64,000 nucleotides of DNA from Clostridium beijerinckii (GCA_003129525.1 CP029329.1:3842001-3906000), one strand, 5' to 3'. Counted from the stretch's first letter, positions 1 through 8,552 are shown. Program-made: numbers and translations. Notes: a model not told the origin generated them from the sequence alone.

Positions 1-1275
1 TACATTCAATCCGTTATAAATACATTTAGCCATAGTTTTACAAGAACCGTAGCCGCATGCTGAACAGTTAATATTTCTCGACTCTTCACTTAGCTTGTTC
101 ATTTTAATGAATATTTCATCATATTGTTTATCAGAAGGTTCAATTATATCATCAACAATAATATTTTTGTTATATAATCTTTTAAAATCTTGAAGTTTTA
201 AATTTTTATCGAAATAATTATGTAACCAATTAAATTTCTTCCGAATTAACTTTCCGCCTTTGTCTGTTTTTTTTATCTTCTTTAGCTTATCGAATTTATA
301 ATCAACTTCATCTATAGTAGTAGAATTTTCATACTTATTACAGGTGCCTGTACCAAAATTACAACCGTAAGAACAATTAAGAATATCTACAACTAATGGT
401 ATTTGTTTGTTGCTTTTTAAATTGTTATTATAGTCTTCAAGGTATTTATACGCATTGTGTGGACCGTTTATTTGTCTTATCCAAGCATCTTTTATATGTA
501 GCTCAATATTTTCCTTAAGTCCTCCTGGTCTGCTGAAAAGAAACCCTAAACTACATCCTATATCATCAAATTTACCTTCCTCATATTGAGATAAATCTAT
601 GTGCTTAGCTTCCAAATATTCTGTAAGTTTTTTAAAGGTTACATTGTATTTTACATAACCATACGTATTTATATCATTAATTTCATCAGCTTTTGCCACA
701 CAGGGAGATAAAAATGCAATATCATCATGTATATTGGCATATTTTTTCATATAAATAGCTGTACACATCATTGGACTATGTACAGGTGCAAGTTTATCAA
801 TTAACTCTGGTTGATATTTTTGTATGTAATTAACTATTGGAGGACATGGTTGTGCTATCATGGTATTCAAATTATCTTTTTTCATTGTTCTTAAATATGC
901 CCAAACAGTTATATCAGCACCAAAGGATACATCATAAATAAGGTTTACCCCTAGATTTTTTAAGTAACCTAATAATTTTTTATATTCATCAAAGTTTACT
1001 ATAAGAGATGGCGCAGCAATTATTGATATTTTCTTTCCATTGCATAGATCTTGAAAAAATCTTTCTGTATCATCTTTGAAGTCTCTAGCATTATGATCAC
1101 AAACTTTAATACATTTTCCACAATGAATGCATTTTTCAGTATTTATTTTTATTTTATTATTTCCATCAACAAGATAAACAATGTTAGCACCAGTAACTGG
1201 ACAATTAGTAAGGCATTTATTACAGCCTACGCACTTTTCCTCATTTGAGTATATTTGTTCTACAAAGTTGTACAT
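1..1275 (-). CDS. [FeFe]-hydrogenase-domain iron-sulfur protein, C-terminus cut by window edge
   Basis: The frame is open from ATG at 1275 to the window edge (425 codons), behind a strong GGAGG site. Residues ~15-60 hold two 4Fe-4S ferredoxin motifs (CVGCNKCLTNC and CIHCGKCIKVC). Then comes a hydrogenase large-subunit-like domain with divergent H-cluster motifs: AQPCPP in place of TSCCPxW, SPCVAKADE in place of MPCxxKxxE, and CSYGCNFGTG in place of CxxGCxxGG. Near the edge is a further Fe-S motif, NCSACGYGSCKTMA. This order resembles sensory or group D hydrogenase-like proteins, which usually continue into PAS, kinase or phosphatase modules; here that part lies outside the window. A role in redox or H2 sensing is inferred. 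A catalytic hydrogenase is less likely because the motifs are altered. Confidence 0.85.
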   Translation of the reverse strand, partial: MYNFVEQIYSNEEKCVGCNKCLTNCPVTGANIVYLVDGNNKIKINTEKCIHCGKCIKVCDHNARDFKDDTERFFQDLCNGKKISIIAAPSLIVNFDEYKKLLGYLKNLGVNLIYDVSFGADITVWAYLRTMKKDNLNTMIAQPCPPIVNYIQKYQPELIDKLAPVHSPMMCTAIYMKKYANIHDDIAFLSPCVAKADEINDINTYGYVKYNVTFKKLTEYLEAKHIDLSQYEEGKFDDIGCSLGFLFSRPGGLKENIELHIKDAWIRQINGPHNAYKYLEDYNNNLKSNKQIPLVVDILNCSYGCNFGTGTCNKYENSTTIDEVDYKFDKLKKIKKTDKGGKLIRKKFNWLHNYFDKNLKLQDFKRLYNKNIIVDDIIEPSDKQYDEIFIKMNKLSEESRNINCSACGYGSCKTMAKCIYNGLNV

Positions 1276-1419
1276 TTATAATTCCTCCTAAAAGCTAGTG
1301 AGTTTTATTTGGAGTTACTAGAAATTATTGTCTACACTTAACAAAAACTACTTTGAAATGTTTACTGTTTTTGTCATACATAACTCTCCTTCAATTAACT
1401 AGACTTTGCACTTTAAAGG

Positions 1420-1462
1420 GACAGTAAATAGTTTTAGCGTTTACACAAAACTATCTACCGTC
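1420..1462 (-). terminator. Stem-loop downstream of the cell-wall-binding gene
   Basis: A 16-bp stem (1420-1435 with 1447-1462) carries two G-U pairs when read on the minus strand. It lies 14 bp past the stop of the upstream minus-strand gene. No long U tract follows, so termination is likely rather than certain. Confidence 0.5.
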
Positions 1463-1475
1463 ACTTATTATATTA

Positions 1476-2393
1476 CTATTTCACCCAAGCACCATTTACA
1501 TCCAGCTTATAACCATCTATTGTAGTATTTTTAGCCATCTTTCCTGATGATTGTAGGTAATACCAATTTCCATCTGCATCTTTAATCCAACTTATTTTCA
1601 TTTTTCCATTGTTATCTAAGTAATACCAGTTTTGATCTGTATCTCTATACCAACCTGTTTTCATTTTCCCATAATCATCTAAATAATACCAGTTTTTATC
1701 CGTATCTTTCAACCAACCTTTTTTCATATTTCCATCGTTATCTAAATAGTGCCATGCTCCATTTTCATTTTTCCATCCTTTATGAAATCCATTATTTCCA
1801 GTACTATTTTTATCTCTCCAACCGTTATGAAGACCATTGTTTCCATCAAAATTACCTTTTTCTTGTGTTGCATCTGTTCTAACAATCTTTAAATTGTATG
1901 TTTTTGTATTATCGTCATCTTCAGTATTTTCTACTTTAATTGTATATTGATTATAATCAGAGCTAGAATAGACTTTATTCTCATCATATTCATCTTTATA
2001 TACTCTTACTTTAAATGTAGTTGTTGTTTCTGATGAAATAGTAATATCATCATTCACCTTATATACAGTATTAGAATTTTCTTTAAATATTCTTATATTA
2101 TCTTCATCAGCTCCATGTATACCCTTTATTACTACGTTACTTGATGAAGTATTGGTATAATATGTTCTGTTGACTTCTAAATCACCTGATAATTCATGGT
2201 CATAATCATTATCTTCATAAAGATCTAAATTACGTCCACTCGAAGTAGCTAATTCTAAGTCTGTTAATTCATTGGCATCTAATGTTGAAGCATGAGCCTC
2301 TGTTGTAAATATATTATAGTTTGTTTGACCTACTACTGAAAATGCTCCTATTGTGAGTGCCATAGCAATTGTACGTTTAACATTTTTATTCAT
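1476..2393 (-). CDS. Secreted protein with cadherin-like domain and C-terminal cell-wall-binding repeats
   Basis: The start at 2393 (MNKNVKRTIAM) is chosen because GAGGAGGAG sits 8 nt upstream; an in-frame ATG at 2462 would put this site inside the coding sequence. The ~305-aa product has a signal peptide ending near EAHA-S and an acidic linker. A beta-sandwich region (about residues 60-165) resembles cadherin-like Big domains. At least four ~20-residue repeats with the GWxxDxxxNWYYLDxxGKM pattern follow; these are choline-binding/cell-wall-binding type repeats. It is therefore expected to attach non-covalently to the wall. Its promoter matches the one in front of the ECF sigma operon 44 kb away, suggesting control by that sigma factor. 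No catalytic domain is visible. Confidence 0.85.
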   Translation of the reverse strand: MNKNVKRTIAMALTIGAFSVVGQTNYNIFTTEAHASTLDANELTDLELATSSGRNLDLYEDNDYDHELSGDLEVNRTYYTNTSSSNVVIKGIHGADEDNIRIFKENSNTVYKVNDDITISSETTTTFKVRVYKDEYDENKVYSSSDYNQYTIKVENTEDDDNTKTYNLKIVRTDATQEKGNFDGNNGLHNGWRDKNSTGNNGFHKGWKNENGAWHYLDNDGNMKKGWLKDTDKNWYYLDDYGKMKTGWYRDTDQNWYYLDNNGKMKISWIKDADGNWYYLQSSGKMAKNTTIDGYKLDVNGAWVK

Positions 2394-2544
2394 ATATCTA
2401 GTCTCCTCCTCTAATTTTAATATGTTATATACATAAATATAGTCAAATATTTTTAACAACATTATCCATAATACATACTAGCTTTTTAATACTATTTGTT
2501 CATAATGTGTAAATTTATTATTTTAATTCCTAAATTTACCTCAT

Positions 2545-2579
2545 ATAATACATTTCGTAATTCTATTAAAAATCTGACA
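2545..2579 (-). promoter_or_regulatory. ECF-type promoter of the cell-wall-binding protein gene
   Basis: Read on the minus strand: TGTCAG (2574-2579), then ATTTT, 16 nt in all, then CGAAATGTATTAT (2545-2557). The same two blocks precede the sigma operon (46399-46434) and the orphan anti-sigma gene (47791-47826). It does not look like a SigA promoter. The leader to the start codon is ~145 nt. Confidence 0.65.
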
Positions 2580-2750
2580 AACTAAATAATAAATATATAC
2601 ATTTTATCTAACAGCATTCACAACTTTGAAAGTTTTATAGTCATTTTCATTTTGCAATAAAATCATTCCACTACTTATACTAAATTTTAACTAAACAAGG
2701 TATGAAACAAATTTATATTCGCAAGAATATTACCATATATGTATTGGTAA

Positions 2751-4754
2751 TTATATCTTCTGTATCAAATTATTATCAATCAATACCTTCAAAGAAAAAC
2801 TCCTTAGAGTATTATCAAAACTTATTGTTAATTTATCATCATTGAGTTCTTCTACTTCTCCAATACCATAAGCCTTATGAGCTATCTTATTACCCACTTC
2901 ATAGCCATAGGTCTCCACAGGCATATCATTTAGTTTCCCCTCAACTATGAATCTTGAAACATCCTTAAATTGCCCTTTTCTATTTCTTGGAGAAAATAAA
3001 TAAAGCTCATCTATTGCTCTTGTTATACCAACATAAAATAATCTTCTTTCCTCTTCTAAGTTTTCTTTCATACTAGATGCATGAGGGATTGTTTCCTCAC
3101 AGCAATTAATAACATATACATTTCTAAACTCCATGCCTTTTACTCCATGTATAGTACTTAAGATAACCCCTTCTCTTTTTGTTTTTTTCTTACTCTCTTC
3201 TATAGTTTGTTTTATTTCTTCAATATGTTGCAAAAATTCAAAAATAGTTTTAAAGCTTTCTGCTGATAATTTAAATTCTTCTATTATGTCTTCTAAGTCA
3301 TCGCTACTTTGATTGAATTTTTGAGCATATCCTTTTAAGTGATCTATATAGCCTAAATCCATAACTATATATGCAATTGCAGATGATAATGACACTCTGT
3401 TTAAGTAGTGTATATCTTTCCTTAAGTCATCAAGTTTTTTCTTTTGGAAAGGTGGTGTGTCTTGTTTATCAATTAATATTGTAAATGGATTTTCTTCTTT
3501 TACATAATTTTTTATATAAGCAATGTTACTTTTACTTATATATCTAAAAGGTTTATTTATTATTTGCAAAAAACTATTTGTATCAAATTGATTAATTGAT
3601 AATTTTAAATATGCAATTAAATCTCTACATATAAAATGTTCAAAGAAATTATATTCTCTATCTAGTAATGTAAATGGAATCTTTCTTTTTGTTAAAACGT
3701 CTATCATTGTCATAGACTCCATATTTGTTCTATATAATACTGCATTGTCTTCATAAGAAATACCCAACTTTTTATTTTCTATAATTATATCTGTTAAGCT
3801 TTCAGCCTGCATTTTTTCATTATAAGGACTAAACCATTTAATGATTCCATAACTATCTTTATTCCACTTTATCTCTTTATTGTTTCTTTTTTTATTGAAG
3901 CTTATTACATCTTTTGATTTATCAACTATATTCATTTTGCTTCTATAATTAATTGATAAGTAATATTTTTTACCATTTTTAAATATCTTATCAAAACTAA
4001 CCATATATTCAGGCTTTGAGCCTCTAAAAGAATAAATGCACTGATCCTCATCTCCAACTGCAAAAAGGTTATTATTTTCTCCATCATTTATTAACTTTAA
4101 AAAGTCAATTTGCATTTCATCACAATCTTGAAATTCATCTACTAATACATATTTAAATAATTTCCTATATGCTAAAAGCATATCTTCATCTTTTTTAAGT
4201 AATTCCAATACTTCTATCGCTAAGTCATCAAAATCTCGTTTATTATGTTCTTTTTTATATCCTTCATACTTTTCTAAAGCTTCCTCAAAAATTTCTTTTG
4301 TAAGAGTTGGTTCGAATTCATTTAATGAAGCTCTAGAGGTTTTATATAAAGAAATATTATTTATTGCCTCTTTTATTTTATCTTCATTAACCTCATCAAA
4401 ATATTTGCTTAAAACATTGCTAACTATTTTATGAGCAATACCACCTTCTATTATATCTATGCTTTCCCCACACCTTAAAAGCATCTTATAAAATAATCCA
4501 TGAAATGTTCCAAAAAATGGAGATGTATTTTTATTAAAAGCATCTTGATATCTCTTTTTCATATTTTGAGCTGCAGCCTTTGTAAAAGTTATTACTATTA
4601 TATTCCCATTAGAAACTTTTTTATTTTCTACTAGGTGATTAACTTTGTTTATTATAACTGTTGTCTTACCTGAGCCTGGTGCTGCAACTATCAAAGCATT
4701 TTTTTCTTCTGCTTGTACTGCACTCATCTGATATTTGTCAAGGTTGTACCCCAC
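2751..4754 (-). CDS. UvrD/PcrA-family ATP-dependent DNA helicase
   Basis: Superfamily 1A helicase of 667 aa, shorter than typical PcrA (~740). Visible are a Q-motif (LDKYQMSAVQ, 5-14), Walker A (APGSGKTT, 25-32), motif Ia (VITFTKAAAQNM, 54-65), Walker B (VDEFQD, 205-210), motif III (GDEDQCIYSFRG, 234-245), and C-terminal motifs V/VI (STIHGVKGMEF, RRLFYVGITRA). The last ~45 residues (GNKIAHKAYGIGEVEEL onward) resemble the PcrA C-terminal Tudor-like RNA-polymerase-contact domain. It should unwind DNA 3'-5' in repair or recombination. The start is a GTG at 4754 with AAGAAGGA upstream. It is monocistronic. Whether it is the housekeeping PcrA or an accessory paralog cannot be told from this window. 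Confidence 0.9.
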   Translation of the reverse strand: MGYNLDKYQMSAVQAEEKNALIVAAPGSGKTTVIINKVNHLVENKKVSNGNIIVITFTKAAAQNMKKRYQDAFNKNTSPFFGTFHGLFYKMLLRCGESIDIIEGGIAHKIVSNVLSKYFDEVNEDKIKEAINNISLYKTSRASLNEFEPTLTKEIFEEALEKYEGYKKEHNKRDFDDLAIEVLELLKKDEDMLLAYRKLFKYVLVDEFQDCDEMQIDFLKLINDGENNNLFAVGDEDQCIYSFRGSKPEYMVSFDKIFKNGKKYYLSINYRSKMNIVDKSKDVISFNKKRNNKEIKWNKDSYGIIKWFSPYNEKMQAESLTDIIIENKKLGISYEDNAVLYRTNMESMTMIDVLTKRKIPFTLLDREYNFFEHFICRDLIAYLKLSINQFDTNSFLQIINKPFRYISKSNIAYIKNYVKEENPFTILIDKQDTPPFQKKKLDDLRKDIHYLNRVSLSSAIAYIVMDLGYIDHLKGYAQKFNQSSDDLEDIIEEFKLSAESFKTIFEFLQHIEEIKQTIEESKKKTKREGVILSTIHGVKGMEFRNVYVINCCEETIPHASSMKENLEEERRLFYVGITRAIDELYLFSPRNRKGQFKDVSRFIVEGKLNDMPVETYGYEVGNKIAHKAYGIGEVEELNDDKLTISFDNTLRSFSLKVLIDNNLIQKI

Positions 4755-4791
4755 TATTTAAATCCTTCTTTCTTTTCACTTAGGAACGTTT

Positions 4792-4865
4792 AAAAATAAC
4801 AAACCAGCATCTTATTATATTTTGTGTGATGCAAAATATACATAGCATCTTTAACTTGTTATTTT
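4792..4865. repeat. Short palindrome-ended repeat (AAAATAACAA...TTGTTATTTT)
   Basis: The inverted ends AAAATAACAA and TTGTTATTTT bracket ~55 bp. The right flank (CTTGTTATTTTCTTTCATAT) closely matches the end of the element at 10382-10456, and a third copy lies at 17279-17340. It is an intergenic repeat upstream of the helicase gene. Confidence 0.5.
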
Positions 4866-5173
4866 CTTTCATATGCCTTATATTAATTTTAATTATGTTA
4901 AATTTAAATTTTCTTGAATATACTTTATTTCTTATTCATATCTAGATTATCTATATTCACTTTAAATTCTGCCCATAATTATTATTTCTAAATAAAACTC
5001 TGAACTCCAAAATTCTCAATTTTTTCATGTTTTGGTTATGCTTTATGCGTTTTTCCTATGTGATAATTCTTTAAATTCAACTTAAAATTTTGAATATTGT
5101 TATTTTTATTTTGAAAACTTCAATAGATGTCAAACTTTAAGTTATAATCAACTATATTGTAATCAAAGAATTA

Positions 5174-5225
5174 TAGTTGTACAATAGTTTTATATATTTT
5201 TATTTATAATAAAATTATACAACTA
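5174..5225. promoter_or_regulatory. AT-rich inverted repeat in the pncB leader
   Basis: TAGTTGTAcAAT..TTTTATA pairs with TATAAAATTaTACAACTA just upstream of the pncB ribosome binding site, and a TATAAT hexamer lies at 5143-5148. It may be an operator or leader hairpin. The rest of the 518-bp spacer 4755-5272 is AT-rich and shows no gene. Confidence 0.35.
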
Positions 5226-5272
5226 TTATTAAAGAGAAATTATTTTATATATTTTATTCAAAGGAGATTATT

Positions 5273-6757
5273 ATGAATAATAAATCTAGTTTCAATGTAA
5301 AAGATGAAAGAAACTTAACAATGTTAGTTGATTTTTATGAATTAACTATGGGCAATGGTTATTTTGATAAAGGACTTCAAGACAAAATAGCTTATTTTGA
5401 CATGTTTTTCAGAAGAATTCCTGATGAAGGTGGCTATTGTATAATGGCTGGTGTTGAGCAGTTAATAGAATACTTAAAGTCTTTAAAATTTACAGATGAT
5501 GATATCACTTATTTAAGAGATAAAAATACTTTTTCTGAAGAATTTCTTGAATATTTAAAGAACTTTAAATTTAGTTGTGACGTTTGGGCAGTTCCTGAAG
5601 GAAATCCAGTATTCCCAAATGAACCACTTGTAACAGTTCGTGGACCTGTAATTCAAGCACAATTTCTTGAAACAATGATTCTTTTAACTATAAATCATCA
5701 AACTTTAATTGCTACAAAAGCCAATAGAATCTGTAGAGCTGCTGAAGGTCGTCCTGTAATGGAATTCGGTTCAAGACGTGCTCAAGGATATGATGGTGCA
5801 ATTTACGGTGCCAGAGCTGCTATTATTGGCGGTTGTAGTTCAACAGCTTGTACTCTATCGGATAGAATGTTTAATATCCCTGCTGTAGGTACCATGGCAC
5901 ATAGCTGGGTTCAATTATATGATACTGAATATGATTCTTTTAAAGCTTGGGCTGAAATCTATCCAGATGACTGTGTATTGTTAATTGATACTTATAATGT
6001 TGTAAAGTCAGGGATTCCAAATGCAATAAAAGTGTTTGATGAAATTTTAAAACCACTTGGTAAAAGACCTAAAGGTATCAGAATAGATTCTGGTGATATT
6101 ACTTATTTAACAGGCAGATGCAGAGAAATGTTAGATAAGGCTGGCTACGAGGATTGTAAAATAGTTATTTCCAACTCTCTTGATGAACATATTATAAAAG
6201 ATGTTTTAGATCAAGGTGCAAGTATTGACTCTTTTGGCGTTGGAGAAAGACTTATAACAGCAAAATCTGAACCCGTTTTTGGTGGTGTTTATAAATTAGT
6301 TGCATTAGAAAATAATAATGAGATAATTCCTAAAATTAAAATAAGTGAAAATGAAGAAAAAATAACTAATCCTGGTTTTAAAAAAATAATAAGAATCTTT
6401 GATAAAAATTCCCATAAAGCATTAGCTGATTTAATTACCTTAAGAGATGAAAAGATTAATGAAACTGAGCCTTTAGTCTTATTTAATCCTATTCATACTT
6501 GGAAGCGAAAAAAAATCAAAAATTATTATACTAAAGATCTTCAAGTACAAATATTCAAAAGTGGGAAGTGTATATATGAATCACCTAGTGTTTTAGATAT
6601 CAAACAATTCGCTAAAATTGAAGCTGATAAACTTTGGGCTGAAGTACTCAGGTTTGAAAATCCTCATACTTATTATGTTGATTTATCACAAAACCTATGG
6701 GCTTTAAAACACTCTTTACTTCATAAATATACAGCTTCATATGAATCACAAGATTAA
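5273..6757 (+). CDS. pncB: Nicotinate phosphoribosyltransferase
   Basis: Converts nicotinate, PRPP and ATP to nicotinate mononucleotide, the entry step of NAD salvage; cytosolic. The 494-aa length is normal for the Gram-positive class. Family signatures are visible: LVDFYELTMGNGYF near the N-terminus, MEFGSRRAQGYDGA, GTMAHSW, LLIDTYN, and GIRIDSGD in the phosphoribosyl-binding region. AAAGGAG lies 7 nt before ATG. Monocistronic, with a perfect 22-bp hairpin downstream. It faces away from the helicase across a 518-bp spacer holding an inverted repeat that could be a regulatory site. Confidence 0.96.
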   Translation: MNNKSSFNVKDERNLTMLVDFYELTMGNGYFDKGLQDKIAYFDMFFRRIPDEGGYCIMAGVEQLIEYLKSLKFTDDDITYLRDKNTFSEEFLEYLKNFKFSCDVWAVPEGNPVFPNEPLVTVRGPVIQAQFLETMILLTINHQTLIATKANRICRAAEGRPVMEFGSRRAQGYDGAIYGARAAIIGGCSSTACTLSDRMFNIPAVGTMAHSWVQLYDTEYDSFKAWAEIYPDDCVLLIDTYNVVKSGIPNAIKVFDEILKPLGKRPKGIRIDSGDITYLTGRCREMLDKAGYEDCKIVISNSLDEHIIKDVLDQGASIDSFGVGERLITAKSEPVFGGVYKLVALENNNEIIPKIKISENEEKITNPGFKKIIRIFDKNSHKALADLITLRDEKINETEPLVLFNPIHTWKRKKIKNYYTKDLQVQIFKSGKCIYESPSVLDIKQFAKIEADKLWAEVLRFENPHTYYVDLSQNLWALKHSLLHKYTASYESQD

Positions 6758-6778
6758 GTGTAAGTGAGAATCCAAAAT

Positions 6779-6824
6779 AAATAGAGATTATAATATCTTA
6801 AATAAGATATTATAATCTCTATTT
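6779..6824. terminator. Bidirectional terminator between pncB and the small Cys protein
   Basis: A perfect 22-bp AT-rich inverted repeat (6779-6800 / 6803-6824) sits between convergent genes and is followed by a T-rich stretch on the plus strand. Confidence 0.85.
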
Positions 6825-6832
6825 ATTTGTAT

Positions 6833-7090
6833 TTAGTAGTTAATATTTATAATTTTCTCATCTTCATACATGGATAAATTCAGAAAATTATAATCTTCTT
6901 TTATACTATCTTTAAAATTCAAACTACTTGATTCTGTGCACTCCTGAAAAATGCACTTTTCACCATCTTGCCCTTCTGATGATTCACCTACTAATATAGG
7001 ACATTCCCTATAGCATTCAAATGTTTCTATTGCTGTTGACCAAAATGGACACCTACCCATAAACCCCGCCATCCTTTTCTTATCTCTCAT
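6833..7090 (-). CDS. Small cysteine-containing protein of unknown function
   Basis: 85 aa with six cysteines in short motifs (RCPFWST, FECYRECPI, KCIFQEC), suggesting metal or Fe-S binding; the C-terminal third is acidic and Cys-free. I do not recognise the family. Start choice is uncertain: no good Shine-Dalgarno precedes ATG 7090, and an in-frame stop lies just upstream. The gene sits behind a ~200-nt leader with its own SigA-type promoter, so control in the leader is likely. It ends convergently against pncB; no link to NAD metabolism is shown. Confidence 0.65.
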   Translation of the reverse strand: MRDKKRMAGFMGRCPFWSTAIETFECYRECPILVGESSEGQDGEKCIFQECTESSSLNFKDSIKEDYNFLNLSMYEDEKIININY

Positions 7091-7299
7091 AATTCATGAA
7101 GTGATTCTTAGCTTCAAATAAAATCTGTTAATAGTGACGTATAATTTTCTGTATCTGAAACTTAGACAAACTTATACCCCCAAGGGTAACAATGTGACCT
7201 AGATAGAGTATCCCCTCCACGTTATGCAACCGTTATCTGCCTCTAAAAAAAAGTAGAATAATTGCGTATGCAAGCGATGAGATAAACCTCACAATTTAC
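7091..7299 (-). ncRNA. Long structured 5' leader, riboswitch candidate
   Basis: About 207 nt lie between a well-formed minus-strand promoter and the 85-aa gene, and the core is clearly richer in GC than its surroundings. On the minus strand I see hairpins TGAG/CTCA, TTGC/GCAA, AGATA/TATCT enclosing a GGAGGGGATACTC segment, and TACCC/GGGTA. I could not match it to a riboswitch class I know. Confidence 0.45.
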
Positions 7300-7305
7300 A
7301 ATTCC

Positions 7306-7334
7306 ATTATATTACATATAATGTGAAAAGTAAA
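7306..7334 (-). promoter_or_regulatory. SigA-type promoter of the leader and 85-aa gene
   Basis: TTTACT (7329-7334), 17-nt spacer, TATAAT (7306-7311) on the minus strand. Predicted start near 7299. Confidence 0.7.
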
Positions 7335-7370
7335 GATTTTACAATAATAATTGCATAATTAAAAAAATAA

Positions 7371-7399
7371 AAGAGCTCCTCATTTTATAGAGTGCTCTT
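7371..7399 (-). terminator. Rho-independent terminator of the first 105-aa paralog
   Basis: On the minus strand AAGAGCaCTC pairs with GAGgaGCTCTT around an 8-nt loop, followed by TTATTTTTTT. Confidence 0.8.
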
Positions 7400-7424
7400 C
7401 CTTAAAATATTATCCTTAAATGTT

Positions 7425-7742
7425 CTAATTATTCTTAAAAACAGAAATGTTTATAAGCTCATTTTGGAAAGCTCTAAGTAATGCTTTTTCCAAAACTTTC
7501 TCTTTATCAAAATTTTCTATATCCTTACATTCTGCGAAGACTTTATTTTTTTCACCTCTAGCACTTTTATACGTCAAAGTTACATTTGGCTTATCATATT
7601 CTACTTCTAATATCTTTATTCCCCATGATATTTGAGCGAAATCACCATCAACTGTTAATTTTGTTAATTCCTTTAATTTAGTATTATCTTTGCTTGGATC
7701 CTTTATTACTATTAATTCATCTCCAACTTTATATTTGCACAT
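7425..7742 (-). CDS. Hypothetical 105-aa protein, tandem paralog 1
   Basis: No family recognised. The sequence starts CKYKVGDELIVIKDP, has a central beta-rich part (VDGDFAQISWGIKILEVEYDKPNVTLTYKS), and ends in a helical ECKDIENFDKEKVLEKALLRAF segment. It is about three-quarters identical to the next gene (7960-8277) along its whole length, and the ribosome binding site (AAGGAGGCGTATTTTT) and promoter/operator layout are also shared. That indicates a tandem duplication including the control region. No signal peptide or membrane segment, so probably cytosolic. Confidence 0.8.
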   Translation of the reverse strand: MCKYKVGDELIVIKDPSKDNTKLKELTKLTVDGDFAQISWGIKILEVEYDKPNVTLTYKSARGEKNKVFAECKDIENFDKEKVLEKALLRAFQNELINISVFKNN

Positions 7743-7837
7743 AAAAATACGCCTCCTTATTATTTATATATTTATACCATCGGTTATATTATTTACACTC
7801 TGTAATAAGATTACTCTATATTTATATAATCTCTAAT

Positions 7838-7901
7838 GAATGTTAATAATTTAACATTCGTACTTTATTTATATTTTAACAGATTTTTTATTAAAATACA
7901 A
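7838..7901 (-). promoter_or_regulatory. Promoter with downstream palindromic operator, paralog 1
   Basis: Minus strand: TTGTAT (7896-7901), 17 nt, extended -10 TGTTAAAAT (TAAAAT at 7873-7878). At about +7 to +28 lies a palindrome with 9-bp arms (7838-7859) whose core is TGTTAATAATTTAACA. The layout repeats in front of paralog 2. Confidence 0.6.
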
Positions 7902-7959
7902 TATCTTTTAATTATGAATTGAACTAATAATCTTTATAATTTACTATTTCTTAAAATCT

Positions 7960-8277
7960 TTATTGATTTTTAAAAACAGAAATATTTATAAGCTCATTTT
8001 GGAACGCTCTGAGTAATGCTTTTTCCAAAACTTTTTCTTTATCAAAATTTTCTATATCCTTACATTCAGAAAAAACTTTATTTTTTTCACCTTTAACATT
8101 TTTATTAGTTAAAGTTACATTGGGCTTATTGTATTCAACATCCAATATCTTTATTCCCAAAGTTATTTGAGCAAAATCCCCCTCAACTGTTAATTTAGTT
8201 AGTTCTTTTAGTTTAGTAACATCCTCATTCGGATCATTTACTACTATAAGTTCATCTCCAACTTTATATTTCCCCAC
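7960..8277 (-). CDS. Hypothetical 105-aa protein, tandem paralog 2
   Basis: Close paralog of the neighbouring gene, colinear from YKVGDELIV to the last residues ISVFKN. The start is set at GTG 8277 because it aligns with the ATG of paralog 1 and keeps the same 9-nt spacing from GGAGG; a TTG one codon upstream is the alternative. Function unknown. It is separated by 336 bp from a divergently transcribed Fur-family regulator, and a palindrome resembling the paralog 1 operator lies at its transcription start. The pair may therefore be regulated together, possibly by metal or redox state (inference). Confidence 0.8.
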   Translation of the reverse strand: MGKYKVGDELIVVNDPNEDVTKLKELTKLTVEGDFAQITLGIKILDVEYNKPNVTLTNKNVKGEKNKVFSECKDIENFDKEKVLEKALLRAFQNELINISVFKNQ

Positions 8278-8403
8278 CAAAATACGCCTCCTTGTTATTT
8301 ATATGCTTCTATTTTTACTCCAAGTTATATAATTTAAAACTTAAAATAAAATTCAATATTTTTTTTATTGTAACTATTCACACCATGCTATGATCAGTCA
8401 CTA

Positions 8404-8464
8404 TGTTAATTAATTAACACACTGTCCTTGTTTATATTTTAACAGACTTTCCCTTACTATTCAA
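8404..8464 (-). promoter_or_regulatory. Promoter with downstream palindromic operator, paralog 2
   Basis: Minus strand: TTGAAT (8459-8464), 17 nt, extended -10 TGTTAAAAT (TAAAAT at 8436-8441). A perfect 16-bp palindrome TGTTAATTAATTAACA (8404-8419) follows at about +10. Apart from this and the regulator promoter, the 8278-8617 spacer holds nothing obvious. Confidence 0.6.
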
Positions 8465-8552
8465 TGCTTTTTATTCAAATTATTCAGATTATTCAAACTT
8501 TCTAATAAATTGAATTAATAATCATTATTTCTAAATAATATTAATTAATTCA

